From positions 62,001 to 126,000 of IMG/VR virus record IMGVR_UViG_3300027806_000001: a stretch of 64,000 bases of DNA, one strand, 5' to 3'. The notes beneath the pieces are model-generated. The model searched no databases. It saw only the letters and a program-made list of their open reading frames with translations, and was not told the origin of the DNA. The DNA comes from a virus. Each line of letters starts with the position of its first letter. Positions within the stretch are counted from its first letter, which is position 1. Shown piece after piece: positions 6,952 through 14,719 of this stretch. Made by a program: the position numbers and the translations under genes.

Positions 6952-7157
6952 TTCCGACGCTCCAAAATCAGTTTCAGCAAAAAGCCGGTCACGTGCAGCA
7001 AGATCAACGGGGCCACGAGCATGGCCGCAGGCAGCAGCACCAACCACCACGACCAGTCGATTGTTCCTGCCAGCTTCAGCAACAGCAGCGGGAACGCCAG
7101 GAAAAACATGACGAACATGTACGGCGAGCACCCCGGGTTCGAATCGCCGCGGTTCAC
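6948..7157 (-). CDS. Two-TM membrane protein, 69 aa
   Basis: Two hydrophobic segments, about residues 14-30 (FVMFFLAFPLLLLKL) and 38-62 (WLVLLPAAMLVAPLILLHV), with a basic C-terminus LERRK. With the neighbouring 38-aa TM protein and the coiled-coil protein upstream it makes a three-gene set that recalls a lysis cassette (holin, antiholin, spanin-like). No lytic enzyme is adjacent, so this remains a guess. Confidence 0.65.
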   Translation of the reverse strand: MNRGDSNPGCSPYMFVMFFLAFPLLLLKLAGTIDWSWWLVLLPAAMLVAPLILLHVTGFLLKLILERRK

Positions 7158-7387
7158 TGCTGCACCTCCTTCCTGTCAAGCTCGGCGACCCCCAGGGCGT
7201 CGAAGGCCGACCGGTTGATCGCCCGCAGCACGCCGCGCAGCTGCTTGACCTGGGCCTCGAGTTCAGCAATGCGGGCCCTCTGCTGAATGACCTGGTTGGT
7301 CAGCGTTTTGATGAAGTCCGTCGCGTCGGCCACTGCTTCGCGATGCCTCTTGTTCTGCTCCTCTATCGTGACGTTCATGTCTTCCAT
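7154..7387 (-). CDS. Coiled-coil protein, 77 aa
   Basis: MEDMNVTIEEQNKRHREAVA leads into a heptad-like stretch (VIQQRARIAELEAQVKQLRG). The chosen ATG has GCAGGAG seven bases upstream; an ATG six codons earlier lacks an RBS. The final codons GACAGGAAGGAGGTGCAG are the ribosome-binding site of the next membrane gene. Confidence 0.65.
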   Translation of the reverse strand: MEDMNVTIEEQNKRHREAVADATDFIKTLTNQVIQQRARIAELEAQVKQLRGVLRAINRSAFDALGVAELDRKEVQQ

Positions 7388-7472
7388 GGGTTTCTCCTGC
7401 TGCATGTGTTTTTCTCGAACAACGGCCCGTCGATCGCTCCGCTCTGCCGCTCCTGGACCCGGGCAGGTCCGT

Positions 7473-8069
7473 TCAGGGTCCGCGCGCCAGGCTGCCCAAG
7501 GCGGCGCTCCAAGGATGCAGGGCCTTGCCCACCCTGGGCCACGGATCGGTCCTGTTGTACGCCGGCAACAGCTCCTTGCGCTCGCCGGGGCGCAGGCACA
7601 GCGCCTGGAGGAGGTTGTCCTGCAGCTTCCAGTAGTCGAACAGATGGCGAAGCTGTTCGGCCGGGATCTCGTTGATCATGAAGTCGCGCCTGGCGCGCCG
7701 CTCCAGGGAGGCCCGCCAGTCCGCCGCCCCGACCGCCCCTACGATCACCTCCCTGGAGCAGACCAGGCGCCCGTCCGCCGGTAGCTGCATGCCCGGGAGG
7801 TCGTACTCCCTCATGGCCCGGCTCACCGACTTGGCGTGCAGGTCCAGGCTCTCCTGCACGTCCCCCGAGAGGTTTTGCAGGTACCCTCCGTCCTGCAGGT
7901 TCCTGGTGCGCTGGGCCAGGGCCGCGACCAGGTCCGGCGAGTCGACCAGGTGCGTCACCCTCCACGCCTGGAGCAGGGCCTTGCCCACGTCGCGCCTCAT
8001 TCCTCTCGATGTCGTCGCAGCGTAGCTGTCCGCGACAGCCTCCCCGTACTTGTCTTCCAAAGACGCCAT
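7473..8069 (-). CDS. Hypothetical helical protein, 198 aa
   Basis: Starts MASLEDKYGEAVADSYAATT with AAGGGAG nine bases upstream. The protein is long-helical with many Leu/Arg pairs and ends in LHPWSAALGSLARGP. It is the first gene after a TAAACA-N16-GAGAAT promoter and has a GC hairpin (GACGG...CCGTC) in its leader, so it is independently transcribed. Function unknown. Confidence 0.75.
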   Translation of the reverse strand: MASLEDKYGEAVADSYAATTSRGMRRDVGKALLQAWRVTHLVDSPDLVAALAQRTRNLQDGGYLQNLSGDVQESLDLHAKSVSRAMREYDLPGMQLPADGRLVCSREVIVGAVGAADWRASLERRARRDFMINEIPAEQLRHLFDYWKLQDNLLQALCLRPGERKELLPAYNRTDPWPRVGKALHPWSAALGSLARGP

Positions 8070-8109
8070 GCATACTCCCTTCTCGACGGCGGCCGGGAGG
8101 CCGTCGTGT

Positions 8110-8137
8110 ATTCTCACACGAGGCAGGACGCTGTTTA
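8110..8137 (-). promoter_or_regulatory. Phage promoter TAAACA-N16-GAGAAT
   Basis: -35 TAAACA (8132-8137), exactly 16 nt, then TGT-GAGAAT (8110-8115). The TAA of the -35 box is the stop codon of the gene at 8135-8488. One of eleven copies with the same spacing. Confidence 0.8.
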
Positions 8138-8488
8138 CAGGCCCTTCCACTCGTCCCGGTGCTCGAACACCGGGTCGATTCCGGGCCTCGTGCCCAGGTG
8201 CAGGGCATGCTTCCACCTGGCGTCGAGCGCCACGGTCACCAGGTCCTGCCTGCGCTCGAACATGGCGTAGCACCAGGTGCCGCGGCGCCGCCAGTACCGC
8301 TCCCGCAGGGAGGTCGGATCGTCCCCAAGGGCCGAGTACGTGTGCGTCTTGTGCAGAGGCACTCCGTTGAGCTGCATGAACTCCAGGGCCTGCCTCCAGT
8401 CCCTGAACCGGTACCTGACGAACTGCCCCGGCTGCACGGACGACAGGAGGGTCCAGCCTTCCGGCACCTGCTCAGAGGTCTTCGGCAT
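8135..8488 (-). CDS. Hypothetical protein, 117 aa
   Basis: Begins MPKTSEQVPEGWTLLSSVQP and is rich in Trp, Arg and Tyr (YRFRDWRQALEF, RERYWRRRGTWCYAMF), like a small alpha/beta fold. Its TAA stop is the first half of the downstream promoter. It overlaps the membrane gene upstream by 17 nt. No family recognised. Confidence 0.7.
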   Translation of the reverse strand: MPKTSEQVPEGWTLLSSVQPGQFVRYRFRDWRQALEFMQLNGVPLHKTHTYSALGDDPTSLRERYWRRRGTWCYAMFERRQDLVTVALDARWKHALHLGTRPGIDPVFEHRDEWKGL

Positions 8489-8633
8489 CGGAGTCCCTCC
8501 CCTTCTCGGGCAGCTCCCTCAGCAGGCACATTATGCCGATCGCCGACCCTATGCAGATCATGGACGACACCGCCAGGATCACGAACTGAATCTCGCTTAT
8601 CTCGATCACGAACTGAATCTCGCTTATCTCCAT
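8472..8633 (-). CDS. Single-TM protein with duplicated N-terminus, 53 aa
   Basis: The start has AAAGGAGCGAGG upstream. The N-terminus contains EISEIQFVI twice in a row, from an exact 27-bp tandem duplication, and runs into a membrane segment (LAVSSMICIGSAIGIMCLL) and an acidic tail. The duplication lengthens the pre-membrane region by nine residues. Function unknown. Confidence 0.7.
   Translation of the reverse strand: MEISEIQFVIEISEIQFVILAVSSMICIGSAIGIMCLLRELPEKGRDSDAEDL
8577..8630 (-). repeat. Exact 27-bp tandem duplication inside a gene
   Basis: The units at 8577-8603 and 8604-8630 are identical and keep the reading frame, adding nine residues to the small membrane protein. Complete identity suggests a recent event or an assembly artefact. 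Confidence 0.9.
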
Positions 8634-8647
8634 TCCTCGCTCCTTTG

Positions 8648-8773
8648 TCAGAATCCAAGCCACAGCAGGGCCAGGGCCGTCAGCCCGATCATCAGGACCG
8701 CCGCGGCGCCGAAGATCAGCGCGGACAGCGCGGCCTCCCGCCAGGGCCTGGCCTCGAACGGATCACGTCGCAT
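8648..8773 (-). CDS. Single-TM micro-protein, 41 aa
   Basis: MRRDPFEARPWREAALSALI continues into a long hydrophobic helix (FGAAAVLMIGLTALALLWLG) and stops two residues later. It overlaps the end of the 215-aa gene upstream by 11 nt. A tail-anchored membrane micro-protein; function unknown. Confidence 0.6.
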   Translation of the reverse strand: MRRDPFEARPWREAALSALIFGAAAVLMIGLTALALLWLGF

Positions 8774-9410
8774 GCCCGGCCTCCCCTCTCGACACGCTCA
8801 GCCGCCACAGCACGTCCCTGGCCATCTCGAGGACCGTCGGCATGGCGTCCCTGGCCTTCGGCGCACCGCACAGCATGCAGGACCTCCACATGGAGTACGC
8901 CTGCATCACGAGCCAGCCTGGAAGCCGGCCGTCCTTCTCCAGGAAGTGCGCGCAGCAGGCGACCGTGCGGACCAGCGACGCCGCCGAGATGGCCTCCGAC
9001 CAGGTCGCGTTGAACGCCAACGCGGCCCCCGGCTCCATCGTCGACCAGACCGACATCTCCCTGTACTGCGCCACGGTGCCGTCCAGGCCGTCGTCGGCCG
9101 TCCGCAGGATCGCCTTGGCCCCCTGGCGGTCCCGCATGCGCTCGTCGTCGGTCATGGGGGTGCGGCGCCACTCGTGCGTCTTCCAGGCCAGGTACGCGTC
9201 CACCTTCCGCAGGGCCTCGACGGACGAATCGTGCACCAGCAGCGGCTCGACCTCCTCGGTCAGCCTGCGCAGGATCCCCATCTGCCTGAGGGCGGCGTTC
9301 TCGTCCCTGTTCCCCGCATCCAGCCGGTCGGCGATCCTGCCCTCGATCTCCAGCACCTCGATCAGCAGTTTGGCCCTCTGCTCCTCCCAATCTGCATCCT
9401 GCCCGGTCAT
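8763..9410 (-). CDS. Hypothetical helical protein, 215 aa
   Basis: Start MTGQDADWEEQRAKLLIEVL follows an ATGA overlap, with GGAAGGGGG upstream encoded by the previous gene. All-helical, with a CCAHF motif near residue 150 and CMLCG near residue 184, four cysteines that could bind metal. A longer reading of the frame is shadow. No known family. Confidence 0.72.
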   Translation of the reverse strand: MTGQDADWEEQRAKLLIEVLEIEGRIADRLDAGNRDENAALRQMGILRRLTEEVEPLLVHDSSVEALRKVDAYLAWKTHEWRRTPMTDDERMRDRQGAKAILRTADDGLDGTVAQYREMSVWSTMEPGAALAFNATWSEAISAASLVRTVACCAHFLEKDGRLPGWLVMQAYSMWRSCMLCGAPKARDAMPTVLEMARDVLWRLSVSRGEAGHAT

Positions 9411-9829
9411 CGGACCCCCTTCCTGGCGCTCTTGAGCTTCGCCGCGGCCGCGACGTTTCGTAGGAACCTCGACATGGCCGCAACGCTTCGGGCCAGCACC
9501 TTTGCACTGCTGTTTCCAGACTCCATGGCCAGCGCCGCCTCGTCGAATCCGCGCCTCAGGCATTCTATCAGCAGCCTGTCGTGCTCCCACGACCGCCTGT
9601 CGACCTCCTGGTCCTGCTGATCTACCACGTCACCGAGCGCGTCCGAGGCCGTGTCCAGGCTGTCCGCAAAGTCCCGCACCATGCTTCGCAGCGCCATCGC
9701 CTCGTCCTTAGGTGCCTCCGCCACCTTGTCGAACACCTTGGTCAGCCGGCGCAGCTCGGAATCCAGGTCCCTTGACGCAGGGCGGCGCTTCCCGGGTGCG
9801 GCCTTCTTCTTCGTCTTCTTCTTTGCCAT
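9407..9829 (-). CDS. Basic-headed helical protein, 140 aa
   Basis: A lysine-rich N-terminus (MAKKKTKKKAAPGKRRP) resembles a nucleic-acid-binding tail; the rest is helical and heptad-like (LRRLTKVFDKVAEAPKDEAM, LDTASDALGDVVDQQ). ATGA-coupled to the 215-aa gene downstream. Candidate DNA/RNA-associated protein, by composition only. Confidence 0.7.
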   Translation of the reverse strand: MAKKKTKKKAAPGKRRPASRDLDSELRRLTKVFDKVAEAPKDEAMALRSMVRDFADSLDTASDALGDVVDQQDQEVDRRSWEHDRLLIECLRRGFDEAALAMESGNSSAKVLARSVAAMSRFLRNVAAAAKLKSARKGVR

Positions 9830-9838
9830 GTGTCGCTC

Positions 9839-10039
9839 CTAGTTCCCGTCGTCGACGGGACAGTCCAGATATTGGTCCAGCGCGTCCTTGATCTGGAGGT
9901 ACAGCGTGTCGCTCCGGGAGCCGACCGGAGGATCGTCCGGCACCAGCCCCTCGAGGACGAGCACGTTGTAAAGCGCGTTCGTCATGCGGTTCCTAATGGC
10001 GATGCGCTCGCGGTTGTTCAGCTTGATCAGATCCTTCAT
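9839..10039 (-). CDS. Hypothetical protein, 66 aa
   Basis: MKDLIKLNNRERIAIRNRMT suggests a helical N-terminus; the C-terminal half is acidic (YLQIKDALDQYLDCPVDDGN). It starts at a short overlap with the GX-repeat gene upstream, whose codons give GGGAGGGG as RBS. Function unknown. Confidence 0.65.
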   Translation of the reverse strand: MKDLIKLNNRERIAIRNRMTNALYNVLVLEGLVPDDPPVGSRSDTLYLQIKDALDQYLDCPVDDGN

Positions 10040-10287
10040 CCCCTCCCCCTGCCGTCGCCGCTGCCCGTGCCGCCGCCAGTGCCGCAGCCGTAACCGCCGC
10101 CGCAGCCGTCGCCCTTGCCGCCCGCCGTCACGCCGCCGGCGTTGCCGCCGCCCATGCCTCTGCCGTTGCCGTTGCCGCTGCCCTCGCCGCTGCCGTAGCC
10201 GCCGCCGGCGTTGCCGTAGCCGTAGCCCATGCCGTAGCCGTCTCCTCTTCCGCTGGCCGTTCCGCTGCCAGGTTGAATGCCGCTCAT
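10036..10287 (-). CDS. GX-repeat glycine-rich protein 3 (83 aa)
   Basis: Head MSGIQPGSGTASGRGDGYG, then GX alternation with a break at NAGGVTAGG. The phrase GSGEGSGNGNGRGMGGG is shared with the GX gene at 44956-45261, 34 kb away. Coupled by ATGA to the 74-aa gene upstream. Function unknown. Confidence 0.83.
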   Translation of the reverse strand: MSGIQPGSGTASGRGDGYGMGYGYGNAGGGYGSGEGSGNGNGRGMGGGNAGGVTAGGKGDGCGGGYGCGTGGGTGSGDGRGRG

Positions 10288-10508
10288 GCAGTCACCTCCT
10301 TGGGCTCTTCCTCGTCCTTGTAGATCTCGACCCTGTACTCCGTGCCCGTCTTCGTGACCTTGGTCGCGACGTCGTTCAGCCAGTCCGCATCCTCCTGCGC
10401 CTTGGCCCTGGAGTCGTAGATGCAGGGCTTGCCGACGCCCTCGTTGAGCAGGCCGCGGTCGTCCTTGTCCTTCATCAGGCGGACGCACCATCTGCGCTTG
10501 GCCTTCAT
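10284..10508 (-). CDS. Hypothetical protein between GX genes, 74 aa
   Basis: An ordinary small alpha/beta protein, MKAKRRWCVRLMKDKDDRGL..., ending EEEPKEVTA whose codons carry the GGAGGTGAC site of the next GX gene. It begins at a TGATG overlap with the GX gene at 10508-10873. It resembles short phage proteins that report on arguments such as IYDSRAKAQEDADWLN (DUF-type), but no family is certain. Confidence 0.7.
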   Translation of the reverse strand: MKAKRRWCVRLMKDKDDRGLLNEGVGKPCIYDSRAKAQEDADWLNDVATKVTKTGTEYRVEIYKDEEEPKEVTA

Positions 10509-10873
10509 CAGTCCCCCCTTCCGGCGCCGTTGCCGAAGCCTTGGCCGCAGCTCATGCCCCAGCCCCTGCCACTGCCGTTGCCGTTGCCGCCACCATAGGC
10601 AGTGCCGCAGCCGTAGCCGCCGCCGCCAGAGCCGACGCTGCAGCCATAATCACCGCCGTGGCCGTTTGCGCTGCCGTGGCCGAAGCCGCCGCCCCTGCCG
10701 CTGCCTTTGCCATCGCCCCAGCCGCTGCCATCGCCATAGCCCCTGCCGTTGCCGCTGCCACAGCCACTGCCGTAGCCATAGCCGGTGCCATCGCCCCAGC
10801 CGCTGCCGTAGCCGTTGCCCCTGCCGTCTCCCATGCCGCTGGCTGTTCCGTTGCTCTGTCGGTTGTCGCTCAT
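10508..10873 (-). CDS. GX-repeat glycine-rich protein 4 (121 aa)
   Basis: Head MSDNRQSNGTASGMGDG. Its N-terminal half (GYGYGSGCGSGNGRGYGDGS and flanks) matches the GX gene at 43996-44319 nearly base for base, except for one 24-bp unit duplicated there. First gene of its unit, just after a GC hairpin. Function unknown. Confidence 0.85.
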   Translation of the reverse strand: MSDNRQSNGTASGMGDGRGNGYGSGWGDGTGYGYGSGCGSGNGRGYGDGSGWGDGKGSGRGGGFGHGSANGHGGDYGCSVGSGGGGYGCGTAYGGGNGNGSGRGWGMSCGQGFGNGAGRGD

Positions 10874-10922
10874 TTCAGTCCTCCTGCGCCCTGCAGGCTT
10901 TCACAGCTAAGCGCAATGGAAA

Positions 10923-10954
10923 GCAGGGGCCCGGGTGCAGGCCCGGGCCCCTGC
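10923..10954 (-). terminator. Strong GC hairpin, probable terminator
   Basis: GCAGGGGCCCGGG and its complement form a 13-bp stem with a short loop; on the minus strand TGCTTTCC follows. The T tract is poor, so termination may be partial and the hairpin could also protect the 3-prime end of the abundant-looking DUF6948 transcript. Confidence 0.6.
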
Positions 10955-10971
10955 CTCCTGGCGAGACGATG

Positions 10972-11439
10972 TCAGGCCGCTTCGCGAATGGTCTGCACGG
11001 CCTCGTCGGTGCACGGGATGCACTCGATCACGCCGTGGACGTAGATGTCCACCTCGGCGTCGATCTTGCTGTTCTTGGCATTGACGCCGTGCTTGGCGAC
11101 GCCCGACAGGGCGACGCCCTTCTTGCCCGCGGTGATCTCCCACGACCACAGCCGGCGGCCGTGAAGCAGGTAGTACTCGCCGCCCTGGCGGCCGACCATG
11201 AATCCGAAGTGCACGCCCGACTCACCGGAGCGCACGAGGACCCACCTGCCGGCGAACGGGTGCGGCTGCCAGGCGATGCTGGCGATCTCCGGGGCGATCT
11301 CCGGCTTCGAGGTCAGCGAAACGGCCGGGGCGCACTTGAGGCCCTTGACGGCCTTGGCGACCTCGCCGGGCACGACTTCCTTCACCACGTCGGTGATGGC
11401 GGGGCGGAGGGCGTCGACGATTGGATTGCTGCTGCTCAT
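10972..11439 (-). CDS. DUF6948-like phage protein, 155 aa
   Basis: The central WVLVRSGESGVHFGFMVGRQ, LLHGRRLWSWE and the C-terminal IYVHGVIECIPCTDEA match the pattern of DUF6948, small phage proteins that often follow a strong promoter. Here too it has its own TAAACA-type promoter, a 140-nt leader and a 3-prime hairpin, which suggests high expression. Biochemical role unknown. The N-terminal 45 residues are a helical extension. Confidence 0.75.
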   Translation of the reverse strand: MSSSNPIVDALRPAITDVVKEVVPGEVAKAVKGLKCAPAVSLTSKPEIAPEIASIAWQPHPFAGRWVLVRSGESGVHFGFMVGRQGGEYYLLHGRRLWSWEITAGKKGVALSGVAKHGVNAKNSKIDAEVDIYVHGVIECIPCTDEAVQTIREAA

Positions 11440-11500
11440 GTGTCTGTCCTTTTCTCAACTTAGATTTCAATCGGTCCTTGGCGATGGCCAGGACCCTGGC

Positions 11501-11526
11501 TCCGAACATCCGAACATCCGAACCTC
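11501..11526. repeat. Triple CCGAAC(A/C)T direct repeat in a leader
   Basis: tccgaacat, ccgaacat and ccgaacct follow one another in the untranslated leader of the DUF6948-like gene. They could be protein or RNA contact sites; nothing more can be said. Confidence 0.5.
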
Positions 11527-11584
11527 GATGCAACATGACAGGACCCGGTCGTCCCGGCGGAAGGGCGAAACGGCGTGTCAGTCT

Positions 11585-11612
11585 ATTATCACACGCCTGT
11601 GCTGCTTGTTTA
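11585..11612 (-). promoter_or_regulatory. Phage promoter TAAACA-N16-GATAAT
   Basis: -35 TAAACA at 11607-11612, 16-nt spacer ending CGTGT, -10 GATAAT at 11585-11590. The TAA is the stop of the gene at 11610-12272. Drives the DUF6948-like gene. Confidence 0.82.
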
Positions 11613-12272
11613 GCATCCCCTCCGGCGGAATCCCTCGACGATCACCCACAGCGCATGGGGCGCAAACCCCAGGCACGCCACGAGGATGCCGCCGGCGGGG
11701 TTGTCGAAGTAGGTTATGTAGCCCAGCAGCAGGAACAACGGCGTGAGCAGCAGGGTGATCCCCAGCAGGTCGGACCTCAGCGTAGGCTCGACGACGCACG
11801 CTCGGACCCCGAGGGCCGTCCAGACGAACGGCGCCGCGGCGGCCTTGGGGATGCGGACCCACCACGGCCGCCTGCGCAGTCGATCCAGGTTCCACCGTCC
11901 GTCAAAATGGCCTGCGAACCTGGTCATGCAGCTGACGACGTGATCGCACGTATACCCGTCGCCGCGCTCCCTCTGCGCCTCAACCACCCTGAACAGGTCG
12001 ACTCTTCCCGAGGCGTACCGGCGAAGCAGGTAGTCGCCGGCTCTCGGTCGCGGCTCGCCGTCGTCGCAGCTGTAGACGAAGTGGAAGAAGGTGCCGCAGG
12101 TAAGCCCCGCCCCCAGGTGGCCAGGCCCCAGGCCCTGGACGAACACCTTGCCGGCAGGGGCCTGCACCTTGGCCAGCTCCTCCTGCACCTCCTTGACCAG
12201 CTCCACCAGTTCCTCCGGTCCCTGGGTCAGCCCGATGTACCTCTGCAGCCACTGATGACTGTCCTCGCTCAT
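11610..12272 (-). CDS. Membrane protein with cytoplasmic head, 220 aa
   Basis: Residues 1-150 are soluble, with an N-terminal helix (PEELVELVKEVQEELAKVQA) and Cys/His residues; two membrane helices follow (about 170-190, LLGITLLLTPLFLLLGYITY, and 192-212). The tail is FRRRGC. Last gene of its operon, its stop codon embedded in the next promoter. Function unknown. Confidence 0.72.
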   Translation of the reverse strand: MSEDSHQWLQRYIGLTQGPEELVELVKEVQEELAKVQAPAGKVFVQGLGPGHLGAGLTCGTFFHFVYSCDDGEPRPRAGDYLLRRYASGRVDLFRVVEAQRERGDGYTCDHVVSCMTRFAGHFDGRWNLDRLRRRPWWVRIPKAAAAPFVWTALGVRACVVEPTLRSDLLGITLLLTPLFLLLGYITYFDNPAGGILVACLGFAPHALWVIVEGFRRRGC

Positions 12273-12282
12273 GGTTCCTCCT

Positions 12283-12783
12283 CTATGCCTCGGTCAGGCC
12301 CTTGAGCCTCAGCCAGCCCTTGGTGGGAAACCTCTTGGTGGCGATGTCGATGTACAGCTGCATCGCCTTTTTTCGCTCACCAGGAGGAAAATCCCGCTCC
12401 ATGCCCGCGTCGTCGTTGCCCCAGACCGCCACCCTCCACCCGGCGTCTTCCGTAAGGCACAGAAACATGACGCACACGAATCTCGTGTCAGGGTACCTGG
12501 CGTCGTCCACCAGCTTGAAGTTGCCGTACCAGTCCTCCTGCACTGCCACGAAGGCCTCCAGCTTTAGCCCCGGTATGCCGGCAGGATCGCGGTTCAGGCA
12601 CTGCTGCAGCTTCTCGGAGGTGTCGCACTCAGCGGCAAGTGCGTGAGTCGCCTCGTTCAGGCGTTCTTCGAGGAGGGCGTTCTTGCCCTCCAGCCGGTGC
12701 AGCTCGAGTTGAAGCTCGCCGGCCTGCTTGGCCAGACCCTCGGTCTTCATCTGCTCGAGTTTCTCGAGTTTCTCTTTATCCAT
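12283..12783 (-). CDS. Coiled-coil protein, 166 aa
   Basis: MDKEKLEKLEQMKTEGLAKQ begins a ~60-residue coiled coil; the C-terminal part is a globular alpha/beta domain ending KRFPTKGWLRLKGLTEA. The ATG overlaps the end of the TM gene upstream. Its central WYGNFKLVDDARYPDTRFV has no recognised relative. Confidence 0.7.
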   Translation of the reverse strand: MDKEKLEKLEQMKTEGLAKQAGELQLELHRLEGKNALLEERLNEATHALAAECDTSEKLQQCLNRDPAGIPGLKLEAFVAVQEDWYGNFKLVDDARYPDTRFVCVMFLCLTEDAGWRVAVWGNDDAGMERDFPPGERKKAMQLYIDIATKRFPTKGWLRLKGLTEA

Positions 12784-13090
12784 CAGTCGGCTCCTCCGGC
12801 TTTTCTTCACCGAACCTCTGCACGGTCTCCGAGTCGATGACCACCGTCGGAGCGCCCGTCAGGACGACCCTCCGGTTGTCCACCGTGTAGACGACCCAGT
12901 TCGGCTCGTCGTTCGTGGGGGCTCGGAGCAGGCTGGCCGGGTACGAGGACCCGGACGCCGACACCACGGTCATAGACCCCCTCACCTCCACCACCTTGGC
13001 CGGGGTACCTATTATGGCAAAAACTATGACCAACCCTATGACGACCAACGATGCCGCTGCAATAACTGGACCTACCCCATCGTCACGCAT
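12776..13090 (-). CDS. Membrane-anchored protein, 104 aa
   Basis: One N-terminal membrane segment (residues ~8-30, VIAAASLVVIGLVIVFAI) and a beta-rich exported or cytoplasmic domain (VVYTVDNRRVVLTGAPTVVI) with an acidic tail. Overlaps genes on both sides. Function unknown. Confidence 0.7.
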   Translation of the reverse strand: MRDDGVGPVIAAASLVVIGLVIVFAIIGTPAKVVEVRGSMTVVSASGSSYPASLLRAPTNDEPNWVVYTVDNRRVVLTGAPTVVIDSETVQRFGEEKPEEPTDG

Positions 13091-13574
13091 CTGGTTTCTC
13101 CTCGTTCATGTTGTCCGGCTTCTCCGGGGTGTGCGGCGGATCCTCGGGATGAGGCATCCACCACCTGGGATTGGACCCGTCGTTTCCCCATCCCAGGTGG
13201 TCCGTAGCCCAGTACGAAGACGCCGGTTCGTATCCGTTCGGGCTGTTCATGCCGGGGTCCTCCACCCAGCAAGCCGAGTAGACGCACTCGTTGACGTCGT
13301 CCCACAGCAGGACGTACGTTCCATCCCTGGGGGCCGTCTCGATCGGCTGCCACGACTTGGCCTGCAGGGCCTCGTCGCGCTGCTTCTCCAACTTCACGAT
13401 GGTTTCGATGAACTCGCCCTGCTGCTTCCCGAGAGCCTCGTTCTCATTGACATGGGCGGCGAGTTCGGCGCGGAGGCGCTTGTTTTCTTCGACCATTCGC
13501 TCGATGTTGGGGTAGTGCCACTTCGTGCCGTTCCACTCCCTCGCAGCAAGTAGTTCGATTGGCATGTCACTCAT
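13083..13574 (-). CDS. DUF551-like protein with coiled coil, 163 aa
   Basis: An N-terminal coiled coil (IERMVEENKRLRAELAAHVN) is joined to a C-terminal domain with WQPIETAPRDGTYVLLW and PRWWMPHPEDPP, the signature of the phage DUF551 family. Those domains are common in phage accessory regions; their role is unknown. Start MSDMPIE at an ATGA overlap. Confidence 0.75.
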   Translation of the reverse strand: MSDMPIELLAAREWNGTKWHYPNIERMVEENKRLRAELAAHVNENEALGKQQGEFIETIVKLEKQRDEALQAKSWQPIETAPRDGTYVLLWDDVNECVYSACWVEDPGMNSPNGYEPASSYWATDHLGWGNDGSNPRWWMPHPEDPPHTPEKPDNMNEEKPDA

Positions 13575-13933
13575 TGCTCCCCCTTCCGCATCGCGGCGAG
13601 CGTTGCATCGGCAACAGCGACAACCTCGGCTGCCATTGCATCTGGCGACATCCATCCCTCCAGACTCGATGCGCCCGTCAGCGCCGCGCGCACAAGCCGC
13701 TCGCGCAGTTTGCGGTCGCGGTCGGCGGGCGGGTTCTTGGGCGGGATGTAGAAGGCGGTCTTCTCAAGTTCCGCAACGCGCTGCTTCAACCCGTTCCGCT
13801 CCGCGACGAGCGCGGTGAGGGAGGCGTGGTAGTTCCCCGCGACATCGCTTGGGAGCGTGTGACAGGAGTAGCGGTCGGCGCATATGCTCAGATACCCGAG
13901 CAGCGCGTCGATGTCCTTGGTGGGGTCGGTCAT
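13571..13933 (-). CDS. Paralogous coiled-coil protein A, 120 aa
   Basis: Shares LTALVAERN, LRERLVRAAL and the C-terminal ATLAAMRKGE with the genes at 14234-14719 and (more distantly) 14984-15322. The repeated C-terminal AMRK(G/E)E is partly forced by the embedded RBS of the next gene (CGGAAGGGGGA). Part of a local paralogous family with unknown role. Confidence 0.72.
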   Translation of the reverse strand: MTDPTKDIDALLGYLSICADRYSCHTLPSDVAGNYHASLTALVAERNGLKQRVAELEKTAFYIPPKNPPADRDRKLRERLVRAALTGASSLEGWMSPDAMAAEVVAVADATLAAMRKGEQ

Positions 13934-14244
13934 TCGTCCCCCTTCCGTATCGCGGCGTACCTAGAACGCCACCACTCGTCAAACTCCTGATCCGTCATGC
14001 GCTTGCGGTTCCATTCCCGAAGACACGCATGCATGCCGATGCGGGCTTGGATCGCATCCATGATGTATCCGCGTCGGCTGCGCCTTTGGTACTTCGGCGA
14101 TTCCGGCTCGCCAAGTCCGTTGCTCGGCCACTCCCATCGGTTCAGCGTGCACCACCAGACCGCCAGAGTTTGATCGCTCGCAGCCGCAATCGCCTTGCGG
14201 TCGTCGTCGGTGATTGCCGTCGTGCGTTCCGTGTCACTCTCCAT
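13930..14244 (-). CDS. Hypothetical protein, 104 aa
   Basis: Tryptophan-rich helical protein (LAVWWCTLNRWEWPSNG, EFDEWWRSRYAAIRKGDE). It also ends in an IRKGDE tail whose codons make the ribosome-binding site of the downstream gene. ATGA-coupled on both sides. Confidence 0.7.
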   Translation of the reverse strand: MESDTERTTAITDDDRKAIAAASDQTLAVWWCTLNRWEWPSNGLGEPESPKYQRRSRRGYIMDAIQARIGMHACLREWNRKRMTDQEFDEWWRSRYAAIRKGDE

Positions 14245-14719
14245 TCGCCTCCTCCTTCCGCATCGCGGCGAGCGTTGCGTTGGCTATACCTACGACATGG
14301 TCTGCGATAGCCTCTTGAGACACCCAGCCATCCTGACTGCAAGCGCCCTCAAGCGCCGCGCACACCAGCCGCTCGCGCAGGTTGCTGGCGGCTGGTGGCT
14401 GCGCCTCCAGTTCCGCCACGCGCTTCCGCAGTTCGACCATATCCCACACCCGATCCGCCTCCTCATCCTGATGCGCCTTGCACCGAGACCTGAGTGCGTT
14501 GTTTTCCTCCTGCAGCGCGTTCCGCTCCGCGATGAGATCCTTGATCGTCTCGGAATCGAAGCGCCTGCTGCATTGCGCCTTCAGCGCGTTCCGCTCCGCG
14601 ACGAGCGCGGTGAGGGCGGCGTGGTGTCGCTTCAAATCTGCAGTGTGGATGATCCCGCCAAACCGCTTCGGGTCTAAGGCGCGCAACAGCGCGTCGATGT
14701 CGTTCGTGATATCAGCCAT
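14234..14719 (-). CDS. Paralogous coiled-coil protein B, 161 aa
   Basis: An extended version of the 13571-13933 protein: same head (DIDALLRAL), LTALVAERNALK, then an inserted second coiled coil (LIAERNALQEENNALRSRCK) and the shared tail (LRERLVCAALEGACSQDGW, ATLAAMRKEE). The insertion repeats the AERNAL phrase, so the gene probably grew by internal duplication. Confidence 0.72.
   Translation of the reverse strand: MADITNDIDALLRALDPKRFGGIIHTADLKRHHAALTALVAERNALKAQCSRRFDSETIKDLIAERNALQEENNALRSRCKAHQDEEADRVWDMVELRKRVAELEAQPPAASNLRERLVCAALEGACSQDGWVSQEAIADHVVGIANATLAAMRKEEANGE

Noticed and set aside
6948-7405. Confident lysis cassette (holin, antiholin, spanin)
   Set aside because: Small TM proteins and a coiled coil are present, but there is no lytic enzyme or spanin signal nearby, so only an analogy is noted.
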